DNA of 64,000 nt from Rhodospirillales bacterium. GTDB taxonomy: Bacteria > Pseudomonadota > Alphaproteobacteria > Micavibrionales > Micavibrionaceae. The position numbers and the translations under genes are program-made. The notes beneath the pieces were generated by a model. That model was not told where the DNA came from. It made no database searches and worked only from the letters and a program-made list of their open reading frames with translations. Shown here piece after piece: positions 44,099 to 53,209 of the stretch; position 1 is the stretch's first letter, and every line of letters begins with the position of its first letter. The DNA lies in the NCBI GenBank assembly GCA_020638395.1, contig JACKIP010000002.1, positions 1-64,000 of the forward strand, written 5' to 3'.

Positions 44099-44956
44099 AT
44101 GCATCTGAACCTCTCTTTTTGTTTGTTTCTGCTATACCTCTTACCATTATCGGCTGTGGCCGGACAAAAGACGTACATGGATATTTCCTATGTTTCTGAA
44201 AATTCAACCCCGGCACAAAGACTGGATGTTTACGTGCCAGAGCCTGGAAACGGAAAACCGGCACCTGTTCTGATTTACGTTCATGGCGGAGGATGGCATA
44301 ACGGTGACAAAAAAATGCACAAGGTTTTAAATCCATCGACCTATACAGATGCCGGAGTTATTCTGGTTTCAATAAATTACCGCCTGTCTCCGCAATATCA
44401 ACATCCGGCACATGTACAGGATTGCGCCGCAGCCGTTCGTTGGGTAGTCGATCATATTAACGAGTACGGCGGGAACCCACATAATATCATTCTGGCCGGA
44501 CATTCTGCCGGGGCGCAAATCGTGGCACTTCTGGGCACAAATCCAAAATATTTAAAGGAACAACAACTGCCCCTGACAGCGTTTCGGGCCGTCATGCCAG
44601 TGGACACGGCAACCTTTGATTTGACCCGCCCGCAAGAGGGAAAAGCCCAGCGCATGGTCATGAAAATGCGGGAAAAAGCATTCGGTACGGATAAAAAAAC
44701 CCTGATAGACGCTTCTCCTGCCCTACAGGTTAAAAAAGGCACGCCTCTTTCCCCAGTCGTTGCGTTCGCCACCGCCAATCGCGATGACGCCGTGGCACAA
44801 ACCAATGCATTCGTTAAAGTCTTAAAGGATACCGGGCACGCCGCGGAAAGCATTATTATTGACGATGACCAGACGCACCGGGATATGAACCGGGCCATTT
44901 TTATCAAAGACTCCCCAATTAACGCCAAAATCATGGAATATTTTGCTGTTTGGTGA
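44099..44956 (+). CDS. Secreted alpha/beta hydrolase (BD-FAE/HSL-like esterase)
   Basis: 285 residues from the ATG at 44099, preceded by gcggag. Signal peptide MHLNLSFCLFLLYLLPLSAV, then AGQKTY. Oxyanion-hole motif YVHGGGWHNGD (60-70), nucleophile S136 in LAGHSAGAQ, a C-terminal DDDQTHRDMNR with the catalytic His, and a later Asp in ATANRDDAVA. The first of two ATGs (44069) would give a less clear leader. A decayed copy of residues 74-107 is found at 46912-47009. Confidence 0.85.
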   Translation: MHLNLSFCLFLLYLLPLSAVAGQKTYMDISYVSENSTPAQRLDVYVPEPGNGKPAPVLIYVHGGGWHNGDKKMHKVLNPSTYTDAGVILVSINYRLSPQYQHPAHVQDCAAAVRWVVDHINEYGGNPHNIILAGHSAGAQIVALLGTNPKYLKEQQLPLTAFRAVMPVDTATFDLTRPQEGKAQRMVMKMREKAFGTDKKTLIDASPALQVKKGTPLSPVVAFATANRDDAVAQTNAFVKVLKDTGHAAESIIIDDDQTHRDMNRAIFIKDSPINAKIMEYFAVW

Positions 44957-45145
44957 CGATTTTCCTGGATGGCACGGGCATAGCAGATTCATAACAATAT
45001 TAGGTGTCAGCCCCAATAAAATCCATGCGACGGCACCCATTCCAATGAGCCAGATGCGTAAAAACGACATAAAAAGTGTTGCCTTGAAACAATAGCACTT
45101 GAAAAGTGAAAGTGTTTCCTATTTACTGTCTTCTGCAAAGAATAA
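44957..45145. other. Gap before tRNA-Ser, with a weak minus-strand ORF
   Basis: On the minus strand an ATG at 45070 opens MSFLRIWLIGMGAVAWILLG..., a hydrophobic stretch that runs on into the hydrolase gene (stop 44822). There is no strong ribosome site and half of it is antisense to the hydrolase, so it is noted but not called. The tRNA promoter should be in 45090-45140. Confidence 0.4.
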
Positions 45146-45238
45146 GGGCATGTGGCTGAGTGGCTGAAAGCGCTCCCCTGCTAAGGGAGTATAGGGTTAA
45201 TAGCTCTATCGAGGGTTCGAATCCCTCCGTGCCCGCCA
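45146..45238 (+). tRNA. tRNA-Ser (GCT anticodon)
   Basis: 93 bases. Acceptor stem gggcatg / cgtgccc, then discriminator G and an encoded CCA end. The anticodon stem ctccc/gggag holds the loop ctgctaa with anticodon GCT, which reads AGC/AGT. A long variable arm (tatagggttaatagctcta) marks a class II tRNA. The T-arm is gagggttcgaatccctc. An accessory, AT-richer stretch starts just downstream, as often happens next to tRNA genes, but no integrase or repeated 3' end was seen. Confidence 0.96.
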
Positions 45239-45424
45239 TTTGCTTTTTCAACATATTTTTGACATTTAATGCCAGAGCCATGGGTAATCCTGTTTACAAG
45301 TCCTGAGCCTGCCTTAATCATGGCGCGACGTAGAAACGACGGCATGTTTAAAAACATAATCTTTGATTTCATTGTTCGAATTATGATAACATTATCCATA
45401 TTTACAGAATGAAAGTTGCTCCGC

Positions 45425-46518
45425 ATGCCTGAATCAACAGTACAATCTCTCGATGAGAAAGCCATTCCTTCGCTTATCAGTATAACAGGTGAACGGAAAT
45501 ATACCGCCATGGGAGACGGTGGCCATGGCAGCCTTGCCAACGAGCAACTTCTGGCTAATCCTAAATTTATGGACGGTCTAGAACAAAAAGGTATTAAGCA
45601 TATTTTTCTAGAGGTTGATGAAGCGAGACAGCCTGATATGGATGCTTTTATGCGAGGAGAGATTGACGCGACAGAACTTTCTCAGCGTGTCGGTGTTAGC
45701 AAGGCCTTAGACCCACAAGAAAGAGATCTCCAAGCTAATTTGCAGCAACAATTCTTTTCTATGGCAAAGGAGCGTGATATCAAAATTCACTTTATTGACC
45801 CGCAAGTTATTGTTCCAGAGAATCTTGCTGATGTAAATCATGCAAAATATAAATTGGAAAAAGCATATTCAAATGGAAATATTCACTCAGAAGCAGAAGC
45901 AGAAACTTTTCTGAAGGACTATGGTGTTACACTCAAGCAGGTAGAAGATCTTCTAGACAATAAATACAGCAACGGCAAGAAGCGAATGTCGCAATCGCAA
46001 ATTCAGTCAGGGAAATATCAGGAGAGGACAAAGGATTAATCATATACGGTCAGGTTCATTTAAGCCAAGATTCCAATGGTTTGCCTGAATTACTTGGCAG
46101 AGACAATGTTGCAGTCGTAGATACACAAACATCGGATTCTGTAAAAGTTGGAGGGGCAGATTATAACTTTAACCCCTATGAAGGAACACTTGATCGAACA
46201 TTCAAAGGTCTTTTTAATGATTTGCCTTCCGCTGATCCAAATTTCCAAATCCAGTCGCCAAAAATGAATGCGCCTCAAGTAGATTTACAAGAAACCAGTG
46301 CCCTGCCATCATTTGATGGGAGATATGCAAATTACGTTGGCAATCCCAATTTGCTGGCTGAAAACGCCGGTAGCATCGTTGTCGCCGACAGATTACAGGA
46401 ACAGGCCCAAAGAAATATTGCGAAGGCGACAACAACATCTTCCGAAATAGACTATTCACGGACATCCCCCGATCCCGATACGTCCGCGAAGTTCTCAACC
46501 GGTATGCTATCCTCCTAA
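45425..46518 (+). pseudogene. Frameshifted gene of a ChaN/TraB/EreA-like protein
   Basis: Two frames join into one protein. The first (45425-46039) starts MPESTVQSLDEK and holds YTAMGDGGHGSLANEQLL, KHIFLEVDEARQP and AKERDIKIHFIDPQ. It stops at 46037. The second frame, open from 45964 to 46518, continues exactly there with KGLIIYGQVHLSQDSNGLPE, then LLGRDNVAVVDTQTS. GDxxH, FLEV, and a late YG.xHL are the pattern of the ChaN/TraB/EreA-type fold. One missing A in the acaaagg run near 46030 would explain the break. It could be a sequencing error, a true mutation or recoding. The tail after 46250 is low-complexity. Confidence 0.6.
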
Positions 46519-46521
46519 TCC

Positions 46522-46827
46522 ATGCGCGAAACCCATAAACCGCCTCTTGGTACGCTCATGCGCTGCGGTCTATTGACAGATGAAGGCGGTAAGGCCCTGC
46601 TGATGCACGATCAGGAGATTCCGACACCAGACTGGATTGAATTTGACGAAGTGGAAAACAAGCTTTATCTGGTCTACGAACATGGCGTGATACAGGATAC
46701 GGGACTTGAAATTGATACCCTGACAACAGATAATTTGTTTGAAACCAACGAAATTACTTTTGTTCACTATATAGAGGGAAAAGCGGAAGCACAGCAAAAG
46801 GTTACTTTGGTCTTTAAAGAGATTTGA
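46522..46827 (+). CDS. Small hypothetical protein in accessory patch
   Basis: A 101-residue acidic protein (MRETHKPPLGTLMRCGLLTD...) starting three bases after the preceding frame stops, so they were probably one transcript. Mostly beta-type sequence (NKLYLVYEHGVIQDTGLEID, QQKVTLVFKEI). No family recognised. Confidence 0.55.
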   Translation: MRETHKPPLGTLMRCGLLTDEGGKALLMHDQEIPTPDWIEFDEVENKLYLVYEHGVIQDTGLEIDTLTTDNLFETNEITFVHYIEGKAEAQQKVTLVFKEI

Positions 46828-46911
46828 AGATATCCCCGTACACCACACTATTTAGCGCCATCATAGCTGGCGATCACATCAAACAATTCTTCATCAATGG
46901 AATTCTGGCGC

Positions 46912-47009
46912 AAAGTGTTAAATCCTTCGACCTATATGGATGCCGGAGTTATTCTGGCTTCAATAAATGACCGCCCAATCTCCGCAATATAAGCATCTGG
47001 TGCATGTAT
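46912..47009 (+). pseudogene. Decayed duplicate of part of the alpha/beta hydrolase gene
   Basis: Translates as KVLNPSTYMDAGVILASIND, then RPISAI and a stop. The intact gene at 44313-44411 reads KVLNPSTYTDAGVILVSINY. The DNA identity is high (ttaaatcc.tcgacctata, gatgccggagttattctgg, caataaat). Only about 33 codons are present, with a stop and substitutions, so it is a dead fragment left by a duplication or rearrangement. Confidence 0.8.
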
Positions 47010-47010
47010 A

Positions 47011-47204
47011 GTGCTTTTGTTTAATTTTGGGACATCTTTCAACATCGTCATTGCCTGAATTGTCGCAGATAATTCTAAGGCAATCCATTGATACTTATGG
47101 AAGTTTATGTATTCCCCCCAGAATTTTCGAAGAAAATCCTGGGAATGACGGATGTCTTATTATTAATGAGAAGAACTATAATGCTGCAACAGGCGACGCT
47201 CCGC
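47011..47204. repeat. Dispersed repeat pair after the accessory patch
   Basis: Positions 47011-47096 are a 'gtgcttttgtttaattttggg...gtcattgcctgaattgtc...ggcaatcc' element. Positions 47109-47150 are a attccccc...gggaatgacg hairpin. The same order of the two elements occurs at 25813-25952. Confidence 0.65.
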
Positions 47205-48974
47205 TTAGTGCATCATTCCCATCATCTGGGTCATATCAGTCCCGTTCATCTGGACCGTGCCTTCTGGAGCAATCGTTATCACATAGCTGCGATAGTCACG
47301 ATTTTGATCGTCCTTTTTTTGCTGTCCAAACATCTGCAGCATTCCCAATCCGCCAGCCGCCTGCTGAACAGCCTGCGCCGCAATCGGAGATGTTTCAGGG
47401 TTTTTCAATCTCTGATCCAGAGCCTGCATCAGATAATCCAGACCATAGAAACGAATTTCCGTCTGGCCCTCCGCTTTATAAACGGCATCTTTATTGACTT
47501 TTGTTGCACCATTCATCAGCAGCAACCAGATATCATTCCCGATATAACTGCCGTCCGTTTTCACGCTGGTCCCGGCTTCGCTCAACAATGCCAGAAACTC
47601 ATCGGGAGATTGCAGCAAAGCCTTTTCGGCATTCTCGCCATCACCCGGAGCATCCTTCAGGCTCTTCAGAGCATAGTCAACCAGAGACACTGCCGGCAGT
47701 TTTTCAACCTGCAGTCCAAATTTTATATTCTGCGGGATCAATTCCTGCGGGGCTTCTCCGCCGAGTTCGTCTTTAAATTGCCCCAGTCCGACATCCAGCC
47801 CTTTCAAAGCATAACCGAATCCGATCGTTCCGCTATTTTGCTGCAAGCCTGAAACATTATAGATCGCTTCAGCTTCATCCAGAGAAAACTTTTTCACCTC
47901 CGCCGGATTGCTGGGCGTTTTGTTCAGTCGGGTGCTGATATCTGAAAGTTTCAGCGACATATCCATTTTTTCGAACCCGTCCACCAGCAAATTTTTATAT
48001 GCGGTAAGCATTTGCGTCACATATTCCGTGCTCAGATCTTCAGGATGAGTTCCCTCTGACATTTTACTCATCATATCATCATAAAACTGATAAAAGTTTT
48101 TATAGGCCGTTGGGTTAATTTTTTCCAACGTCTGCACCACCGCAAGTTTCAGTATAGAGATATCCCCCACTTTTTCCGGCAGCTCAATTACAATGTTATC
48201 CATCGCCGCATTATACGGGCCAGACCACAAATTATTGGCATCGGGAGTCATTCGCGCATCAGAGCTGACATATCCGATTTTGACACTCAGATGATCGACA
48301 TCATCGCCGGGTTTTCTTAGAAAATCAGGGATATCAAGAGTTGCCGTCACATTCGGCAGAGCCCCCGTCATTTGAACAAAGGACTGAAGATCGTTATGCC
48401 ACATGGCTTTAAACGGCTCTCCGCCCTTTTCATGAGTCACGACAAACACCTCATAATCGCCCTCTGCCGTGTGCAGGCTCACAGAAACCGGTTTCAGGTT
48501 TTCAACAAATTCCACACGAAATGCCGCCGGATCTCCGGTCGGACGCACTTTCAGAGCATAATTAAGGAACAAGGTTGCGGATGTGACACCGTTTTTCTGC
48601 TCATCTTCGGGAATATTCAGTTTAATCGCATGCGGAAAGGTCACGTCATAGTAATCCCTGCCCGGAATCACGTCAAATTCACCGATAACCTCGATATTGT
48701 CGCGCATCTTTTCCAGATCTTCTCCGGACATTTTTTTCGTCGCATCCCTGAACAGGCCTTCATACATTTTGACAAAAGAAATATTCAGAATCATCTCTTT
48801 CAGCGCCGCCGCCCCTTCCGGAGATACCGCCGGGACCTTTCCATTGGCCAGTAATGAACCCTGAACCGCCGGAATATCTTCGACTTTTTGCTCGCGCCGG
48901 TCGCATCCCGTGACAAAAAGAACGGACAGTACGGATACCAGCATCACAGCCGACGAAAAAAGAGGTCTACGCAT
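47205..48974 (-). CDS. Large lipoprotein of unknown family
   Basis: 589 residues with a clear lipoprotein signal (MLVSVLSVLFVTGC, Cys24, then DRREQK). The rest is a soluble, mixed alpha/beta protein with recurring hydrophobic/polar strands, and ends in a Met-rich tail (MNGTDMTQMMGMMH). It is somewhat reminiscent of DUF945-type bacterial proteins in size and location, but no motif allows a firm call. Monocistronic. The charged residues after the lipid Cys leave inner or outer membrane location open. Confidence 0.65.
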   Translation of the reverse strand: MRRPLFSSAVMLVSVLSVLFVTGCDRREQKVEDIPAVQGSLLANGKVPAVSPEGAAALKEMILNISFVKMYEGLFRDATKKMSGEDLEKMRDNIEVIGEFDVIPGRDYYDVTFPHAIKLNIPEDEQKNGVTSATLFLNYALKVRPTGDPAAFRVEFVENLKPVSVSLHTAEGDYEVFVVTHEKGGEPFKAMWHNDLQSFVQMTGALPNVTATLDIPDFLRKPGDDVDHLSVKIGYVSSDARMTPDANNLWSGPYNAAMDNIVIELPEKVGDISILKLAVVQTLEKINPTAYKNFYQFYDDMMSKMSEGTHPEDLSTEYVTQMLTAYKNLLVDGFEKMDMSLKLSDISTRLNKTPSNPAEVKKFSLDEAEAIYNVSGLQQNSGTIGFGYALKGLDVGLGQFKDELGGEAPQELIPQNIKFGLQVEKLPAVSLVDYALKSLKDAPGDGENAEKALLQSPDEFLALLSEAGTSVKTDGSYIGNDIWLLLMNGATKVNKDAVYKAEGQTEIRFYGLDYLMQALDQRLKNPETSPIAAQAVQQAAGGLGMLQMFGQQKKDDQNRDYRSYVITIAPEGTVQMNGTDMTQMMGMMH

Positions 48975-49316
48975 CGGAAAAACTTTCTATTTCACGTTAA
49001 ATTCTACATCCTTTTATTAGCAAAGCATTTCAAGCAGCGCCAGAAAAAACTTTTACATTCACATGATTTTGAAGTGCAGAAGCGCGAGGAGCGCAGAGGG
49101 TGTTTTTCATCACCTGGAGTGCTTTGCGCATCCTTGGATTGCCTTAGAATTATTTAGAGCCACTATATCAACACGAAAAAGGCGTGTAATGACGGCAGGA
49201 AAAACTTTGTTTTACTTTGCGGTCTAAAATCTACAAAATGCTCTGCAACCCCCAGCCCGTCATCTTGAGCCGCAGGCGAAGGATCGTGTATATTCAAAGA
49301 AACTTTATGAGCAACT
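48975..49316. repeat. Intergenic, repeat fragments
   Basis: Positions 49076-49110 hold a degenerate gcgcagaggg piece, 49133-49173 a ggattgccttagaattatttagagccactata piece, 49198-49232 an inverted actttgttttactttgcggt end, and 49256-49282 a gtcatcttgagccgcaggcgaaggatc piece. No gene is seen. Confidence 0.55.
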
Positions 49317-50333
49317 ATGATGAATGAAATGGTAAAAGAAATTGATGTTGTGATCATCGGAGCGGGGCCGGTCGGTCTGTTTGCGGTGCACCAGTGCGGC
49401 ATGCTGGGATTGCGGACCGCAGTAATTGACAGCCTGCCGGAGATTGGCGGTCAGTGCACAGCCCTTTATCCGGAAAAACCCATTTACGATATTCCCGGTT
49501 ACCCCACCATTGCCGCCGGGGCGCTTATTCATCAACTGGAGGCGCAGGCGGCCCCGTTTCAGCCACACTATTATCTGGGGCAATCTGCTAACTTTGTGCA
49601 AAAAAATGAGCGTGGATGGCAGATTAAAACATCTTCTGATAGAATGTTGCAGACACGCAGCATAATTATTGCTGCGGGGGGCGGAGCCTTTGGGCCACAT
49701 CGGCCGCCTTTGGAAAATCTGACAGACTATGAAGGAACTTCCGTCTTTTATATGGTGCGGCGGCGAGAGGATTTCCGCGATAAAAAAATTGTGATTGCGG
49801 GGGGCGGAGATAGCGCCGTTGATTGGGCGCTATCTTTATGCGCTCTGGCGGAAAGCATAACTCTGGTCCATCGCCGCGAGGTATTCCGGGCGGCTCCGGA
49901 AAGTTTGCGACAGCTGGAAATGATGGTAGAAATCGGAAAAATTTCCCTGTGTGTTCCGTATCAGCTTGCGGCGCTGGACGGGGCGGCGGGACAGTTGGAG
50001 GCAGTTCATGTTGCGGATCTGGAGGGGCATGAAAGAAGAATACCGGCGGATGTTTTAATGCCATTTTTTGGTCTGAGTGCGGATTTGGGACCGATCAAAA
50101 GCTGGGGGCTGGAGTTGGACGGGCCTCACATCCGGGTTGATCCGGCGACCTGCGCCACCAATCTGCCCGGCCTGTATGCTATCGGAGATGCCGTAACCTA
50201 TCCGCACAAACTCAAGTTAATTCTGACCGGATTTGCCGAGGCCGCGCAGGCGGCGCACGCTATTCGCAGTTACCTGAATCCCGATACCGCGTTTCATTTT
50301 GAATACTCCACGACAAAAGGCCTGCCGGTGTGA
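49317..50333 (+). CDS. Ferredoxin/flavodoxin-NADP+ reductase, TrxR-like type
   Basis: 338 residues. FAD motif VVIIGAGPVGLFAVHQCGML (11-30), GGQCTALYPEKPIYDIPGYP (44-63), NADP motif IVIAGGGDSAVDWAL, and the C-terminal LYAIGDAVTYPHKLKLI FAD contact. The redox-active CxxC of thioredoxin reductases is absent from the NADP domain, which points to the YumC/FNR type 2 group. Two in-frame Met codons lie close together; 49317 is the first. Confidence 0.9.
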   Translation: MMNEMVKEIDVVIIGAGPVGLFAVHQCGMLGLRTAVIDSLPEIGGQCTALYPEKPIYDIPGYPTIAAGALIHQLEAQAAPFQPHYYLGQSANFVQKNERGWQIKTSSDRMLQTRSIIIAAGGGAFGPHRPPLENLTDYEGTSVFYMVRRREDFRDKKIVIAGGGDSAVDWALSLCALAESITLVHRREVFRAAPESLRQLEMMVEIGKISLCVPYQLAALDGAAGQLEAVHVADLEGHERRIPADVLMPFFGLSADLGPIKSWGLELDGPHIRVDPATCATNLPGLYAIGDAVTYPHKLKLILTGFAEAAQAAHAIRSYLNPDTAFHFEYSTTKGLPV

Positions 50334-50345
50334 TAGACTGAAAAG

Positions 50346-50756
50346 ATGAATATCTTGTGGGCCTGTTTGTGGTTTGTTGTGTGCGGGTTTGTTTCTGTTC
50401 TCGCGCCTCTGTCAGCGCATGCGGAAAAACCCACCTATCTGCCGCAGCCTATTTGCTTCACCATCATCAACCATGCGCCCTATAGCGTGTACGGAGATGC
50501 GGCAACGGCCGAGGATGTCGCGGAGGACGGTACCCCCATCACACATACGGCGACCTTTCGCTTAAAGGAAAATGAGCGGGAACCGGTTTGCACGACGGGA
50601 CCGCTGTTCGAGGGCAACCGCATTCGAATTACCCTCCGGACGCTCTTTCCAATCTTTGAATGTAAAACCATGATTTATCCAGGCGCGGAGATTAACATTC
50701 AGGGCGCGCTCAATAAAGATGGTCTGGGCAGCAAAACCTGGGTGGAGTGTTTGTGA
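50346..50756 (+). CDS. Small exported protein with conserved Cys
   Basis: 136 residues. A signal peptide (hydrophobic 4-22, cleavage after SAHA near residue 26) precedes a beta-rich domain with four Cys (PICFTIINHAPYSVYGD, PVCTTG, ECKTMIYPG, WVECL), probably two disulfides in the periplasm. No family recognised. It follows the reductase by 12 bases and may share its transcript. Confidence 0.68.
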   Translation: MNILWACLWFVVCGFVSVLAPLSAHAEKPTYLPQPICFTIINHAPYSVYGDAATAEDVAEDGTPITHTATFRLKENEREPVCTTGPLFEGNRIRITLRTLFPIFECKTMIYPGAEINIQGALNKDGLGSKTWVECL

Positions 50757-51636
50757 GAAGATGGATTCTGAGGTTTTTCAACACCCTGTTTCAACACCCT
50801 ATAGTGGCTCTAAATAATTTTGAGACAGCCTTTCAAGGTGTCATTTCCTGAATTGTCAAAGGCAGTTTTAAGGCAGTCCATTGATCGCTATTCGTATTGA
50901 TGGATTGCCCTAACCACGAAGACACCAAGGGATACGAAAAAACGCCGTGTCTCCGCGCCTTGGTGGTTTTATTTTTTTAAACGACAGAGACCGCAGAAGA
51001 CACAGAGTAATTCTATCTCTATCCTCTCTTATCGTAAATCCGAGGGCAATGACAGCAAAGGACGTCTGGATTGCGTCGTCACCCAAACGGCTTCCTCGCA
51101 ATGACGGGAAACAGAATAATGCCTTCCTCATATCGTCATTGCGAGCGACTAGCAGGAGCGTGGCAATCTAGAAAATCGTTCACGCAAAGGGCGCTATGAA
51201 GCACAAGGGCACCGCCCGCTTGGCGGCCTTCGCGCCTCCTTTGCGGTCATCGCGTGAACGTCTTTGGGTTATTTTTTCACCACAGAGGGCACAGCGATCA
51301 CGGAGAGATTTTTCCCACCCCCCGTCATTACCCGCTTTATGCGGGTAATCCATGGATTGCACGCACAAGGCGTGCAATGACGGTTTGAGAAAACGGGATT
51401 GCGTCGTCAGCCAAACGGCTTCCTCGCAATGACGGGAAAGACTAATAAATCACCTGCCCCACAGCGTCATTGCGAGCATCCATCGGGTGCGCGGCAATCT
51501 AATCATCGTATAAATGCAAAATTACATTTGCCCAACAAACATAAAAATATGTATTGCCGAAGAAATATACAACTTAATATAATGTAATAAATTATTATGT
51601 TCTATCTATCATGGAAATTTAAAAGGCTACCATTTA
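50757..51636. repeat. 880-bp repeat cluster
   Basis: The longest gene-free stretch. Positions 50802-50900 are a 'gtggctctaaataattttgagac...' element. 51064-51106 (gattgcgtcgtcacccaaac...) recurs at 51398-51440 almost exactly. 51132-51171 (gtcattgcgagcgactagc...gcaatcta) resembles 51463-51502 (gtcattgcgagcatccatcg...gcaatcta). 51178-51258 is a divergent 'cgttcacgcaaag...gcgtgaacg' copy. 51325-51381 holds the nested hairpins tacccgctttatgcgggta and ggattgcacgcacaaggcgtgcaatgac. The last 130 bases turn AT-rich and lead into the unknown gene pair. No gene is supported. Confidence 0.7.
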
Positions 51637-52389
51637 ATGGTTCAAAGTGCGATTAGTAAATACAATCGAGCTATCTTTCTTTTTGAAAGATGGAAAAAAA
51701 TAAAAAAACATTATTTTGACACGAATATATTTTTAACTTTTAAGAATACAAAAAATGGAAGTGATCTAGATATTTTTTTCCAAGTAAAAGAACATCTTAT
51801 ACCCTTGGATTTTCTTTCATATGGAAATATTTTAAATAACTTAAAAGGAACATTAGATCATTTAGTTTGGGAACTTATTGAAATAGATAATGGTATTACA
51901 GATGACACACTTTATTTCCCTATAGGTCGTGATCAAGAACAATACGATAAAAAATGTGACAAAATTGATACGCCCTCAACAAACATCAAAGACTTTCTAA
52001 AAAAATTTGAGCTTTTCCCAAATGGCAAGGGAGAAATAATATGCGAAATAAATAAACTATTAAATTACGACAAGCATAGGAATCACTTACAATTTAGAAT
52101 GGCAATAGATTTGAAACAAATACAAGGAATAACAATTATTAATAATTGCGATATCAGTCCCGAGAAATTTTTGTATGTAAATGAATCAAACAAAAAGGAA
52201 CAAGTAATCGGCTCCATTCCATCTGAAAAAGTAGCAAATAACCACCTAAATTACGAAGGTACTGTTTTAGTAAAGGAAGATACTAACAACTCAGACTACA
52301 AGAATGCCGAGGAAATTATCATTTCAGCAAGCTCTAAAATTCAAGAAATTATTTGTGACGTCATTTCCTTTAGAAAGGCGCGCGCATGA
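51637..52389 (+). CDS. AT-rich unknown protein, member A of tandem paralog pair
   Basis: 250 residues. Key features: GNILNNLKGTLDHLVWEL (63-80), FPI (94-96) and NYDKHRNHL (143-151). The same three features recur at nearly the same positions in the next gene. The pattern (an N-L-x3-LDHL helix, FPI, then DKHR) is one I associate with an unnamed widespread family of accessory proteins, but no function is known to me. Codon use is strongly AT-biased against all neighbours. No signal peptide or membrane segment. Confidence 0.75.
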   Translation: MVQSAISKYNRAIFLFERWKKIKKHYFDTNIFLTFKNTKNGSDLDIFFQVKEHLIPLDFLSYGNILNNLKGTLDHLVWELIEIDNGITDDTLYFPIGRDQEQYDKKCDKIDTPSTNIKDFLKKFELFPNGKGEIICEINKLLNYDKHRNHLQFRMAIDLKQIQGITIINNCDISPEKFLYVNESNKKEQVIGSIPSEKVANNHLNYEGTVLVKEDTNNSDYKNAEEIIISASSKIQEIICDVISFRKARA

Positions 52390-53171
52390 ACACAAATATA
52401 ATATTTCCTAATTCGTTCGATAAGCTTAATCTTGCTAAAATTTACTTTAATGAGTTGCAACACATTATTATGGATTATATAAAAAGAAAAAAGATAGCAT
52501 TTTCTTTTGTTGAACATCCAGATCAAGGTACAAAAGATTTAATAATTGAATTGACCAATAAACCCGATGCCATTTCAGTTCTTATTGGAGATATTACATA
52601 TAATTTAATATCAGCTCTAAATTATCTCATGAGCGAGCTAAACCCAAAACTACTTAACAATGACTTTCCCATTGCACCCTTCAAAAGTGACCTTATTAAG
52701 ATACTTAACAAAAAATCCTATAGAATAAATCTTGATAAATGGATTAGAGATTTCATCCTAAACGAAATACAACCTTATAGTTACGGGCAAGGTAGTAACT
52801 TTTGGATGCTACACAATATTGGTTGCATTGATAGACATAGAATCATTATGCCTTTGGGGGTTTTAGGACAAGTCGCAGGAGAACAAATAACAACCAGTAG
52901 AAAGAACACTTTTGCTTTTAATATACAACCTGCTTTTTTTATTCAAGAAAAAGCGCCATATCGAACATTTTCTATAGATGAAGATGTTTATATACAGAGA
53001 GAACCCTTTGTAAATTTACATTATTTTGTGTTCGAACCACAAATAGGTATTAAAGAAAATGTTGAGATACTCCGTTTTTTTTACACAACAATCCAAACTA
53101 CTGAAAATATGATTATAGAACTACAAAAGAGATATATTCATTATAATCAGATATCTGTAGTCTCACATTAG
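52386..53171 (+). CDS. AT-rich unknown protein, member B of tandem paralog pair
   Basis: 261 residues. GDITYNLISALNYLMSEL (68-85), FPI (94-96), EIQPYSYGQGSNFW (127-140) and IGCIDRHRIIM (145-155) parallel member A. Its ATG overlaps member A's stop (ATGA at 52386-52389), so they are coupled. AT-rich like member A. Soluble; function unknown. Two coupled related proteins could act as a heteromer; a defence or toxin-antitoxin role is speculation. Confidence 0.75.
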   Translation: MNTNIIFPNSFDKLNLAKIYFNELQHIIMDYIKRKKIAFSFVEHPDQGTKDLIIELTNKPDAISVLIGDITYNLISALNYLMSELNPKLLNNDFPIAPFKSDLIKILNKKSYRINLDKWIRDFILNEIQPYSYGQGSNFWMLHNIGCIDRHRIIMPLGVLGQVAGEQITTSRKNTFAFNIQPAFFIQEKAPYRTFSIDEDVYIQREPFVNLHYFVFEPQIGIKENVEILRFFYTTIQTTENMIIELQKRYIHYNQISVVSH

Positions 53172-53209
53172 TAAAGCTTAACAAGGCAGATCAACATCTT
53201 AGCACAGCA

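Noticed and set aside
44822..45070. Minus-strand small hydrophobic ORF after the hydrolase
   Set aside because: More than half is antisense to the hydrolase and there is no adequate ribosome site; too weak to call.
45146..47204. tRNA-adjacent genomic island with attachment sites
   Set aside because: No integrase and no second copy of the tRNA 3' end was found downstream, so a site-specific island cannot be claimed even though the genes look foreign.
50757..51636. Possible CRISPR array because of repeated blocks
   Set aside because: The blocks are two copies of composite palindromes with irregular spacing, not short direct repeats with uniform spacers, and no cas gene is near.
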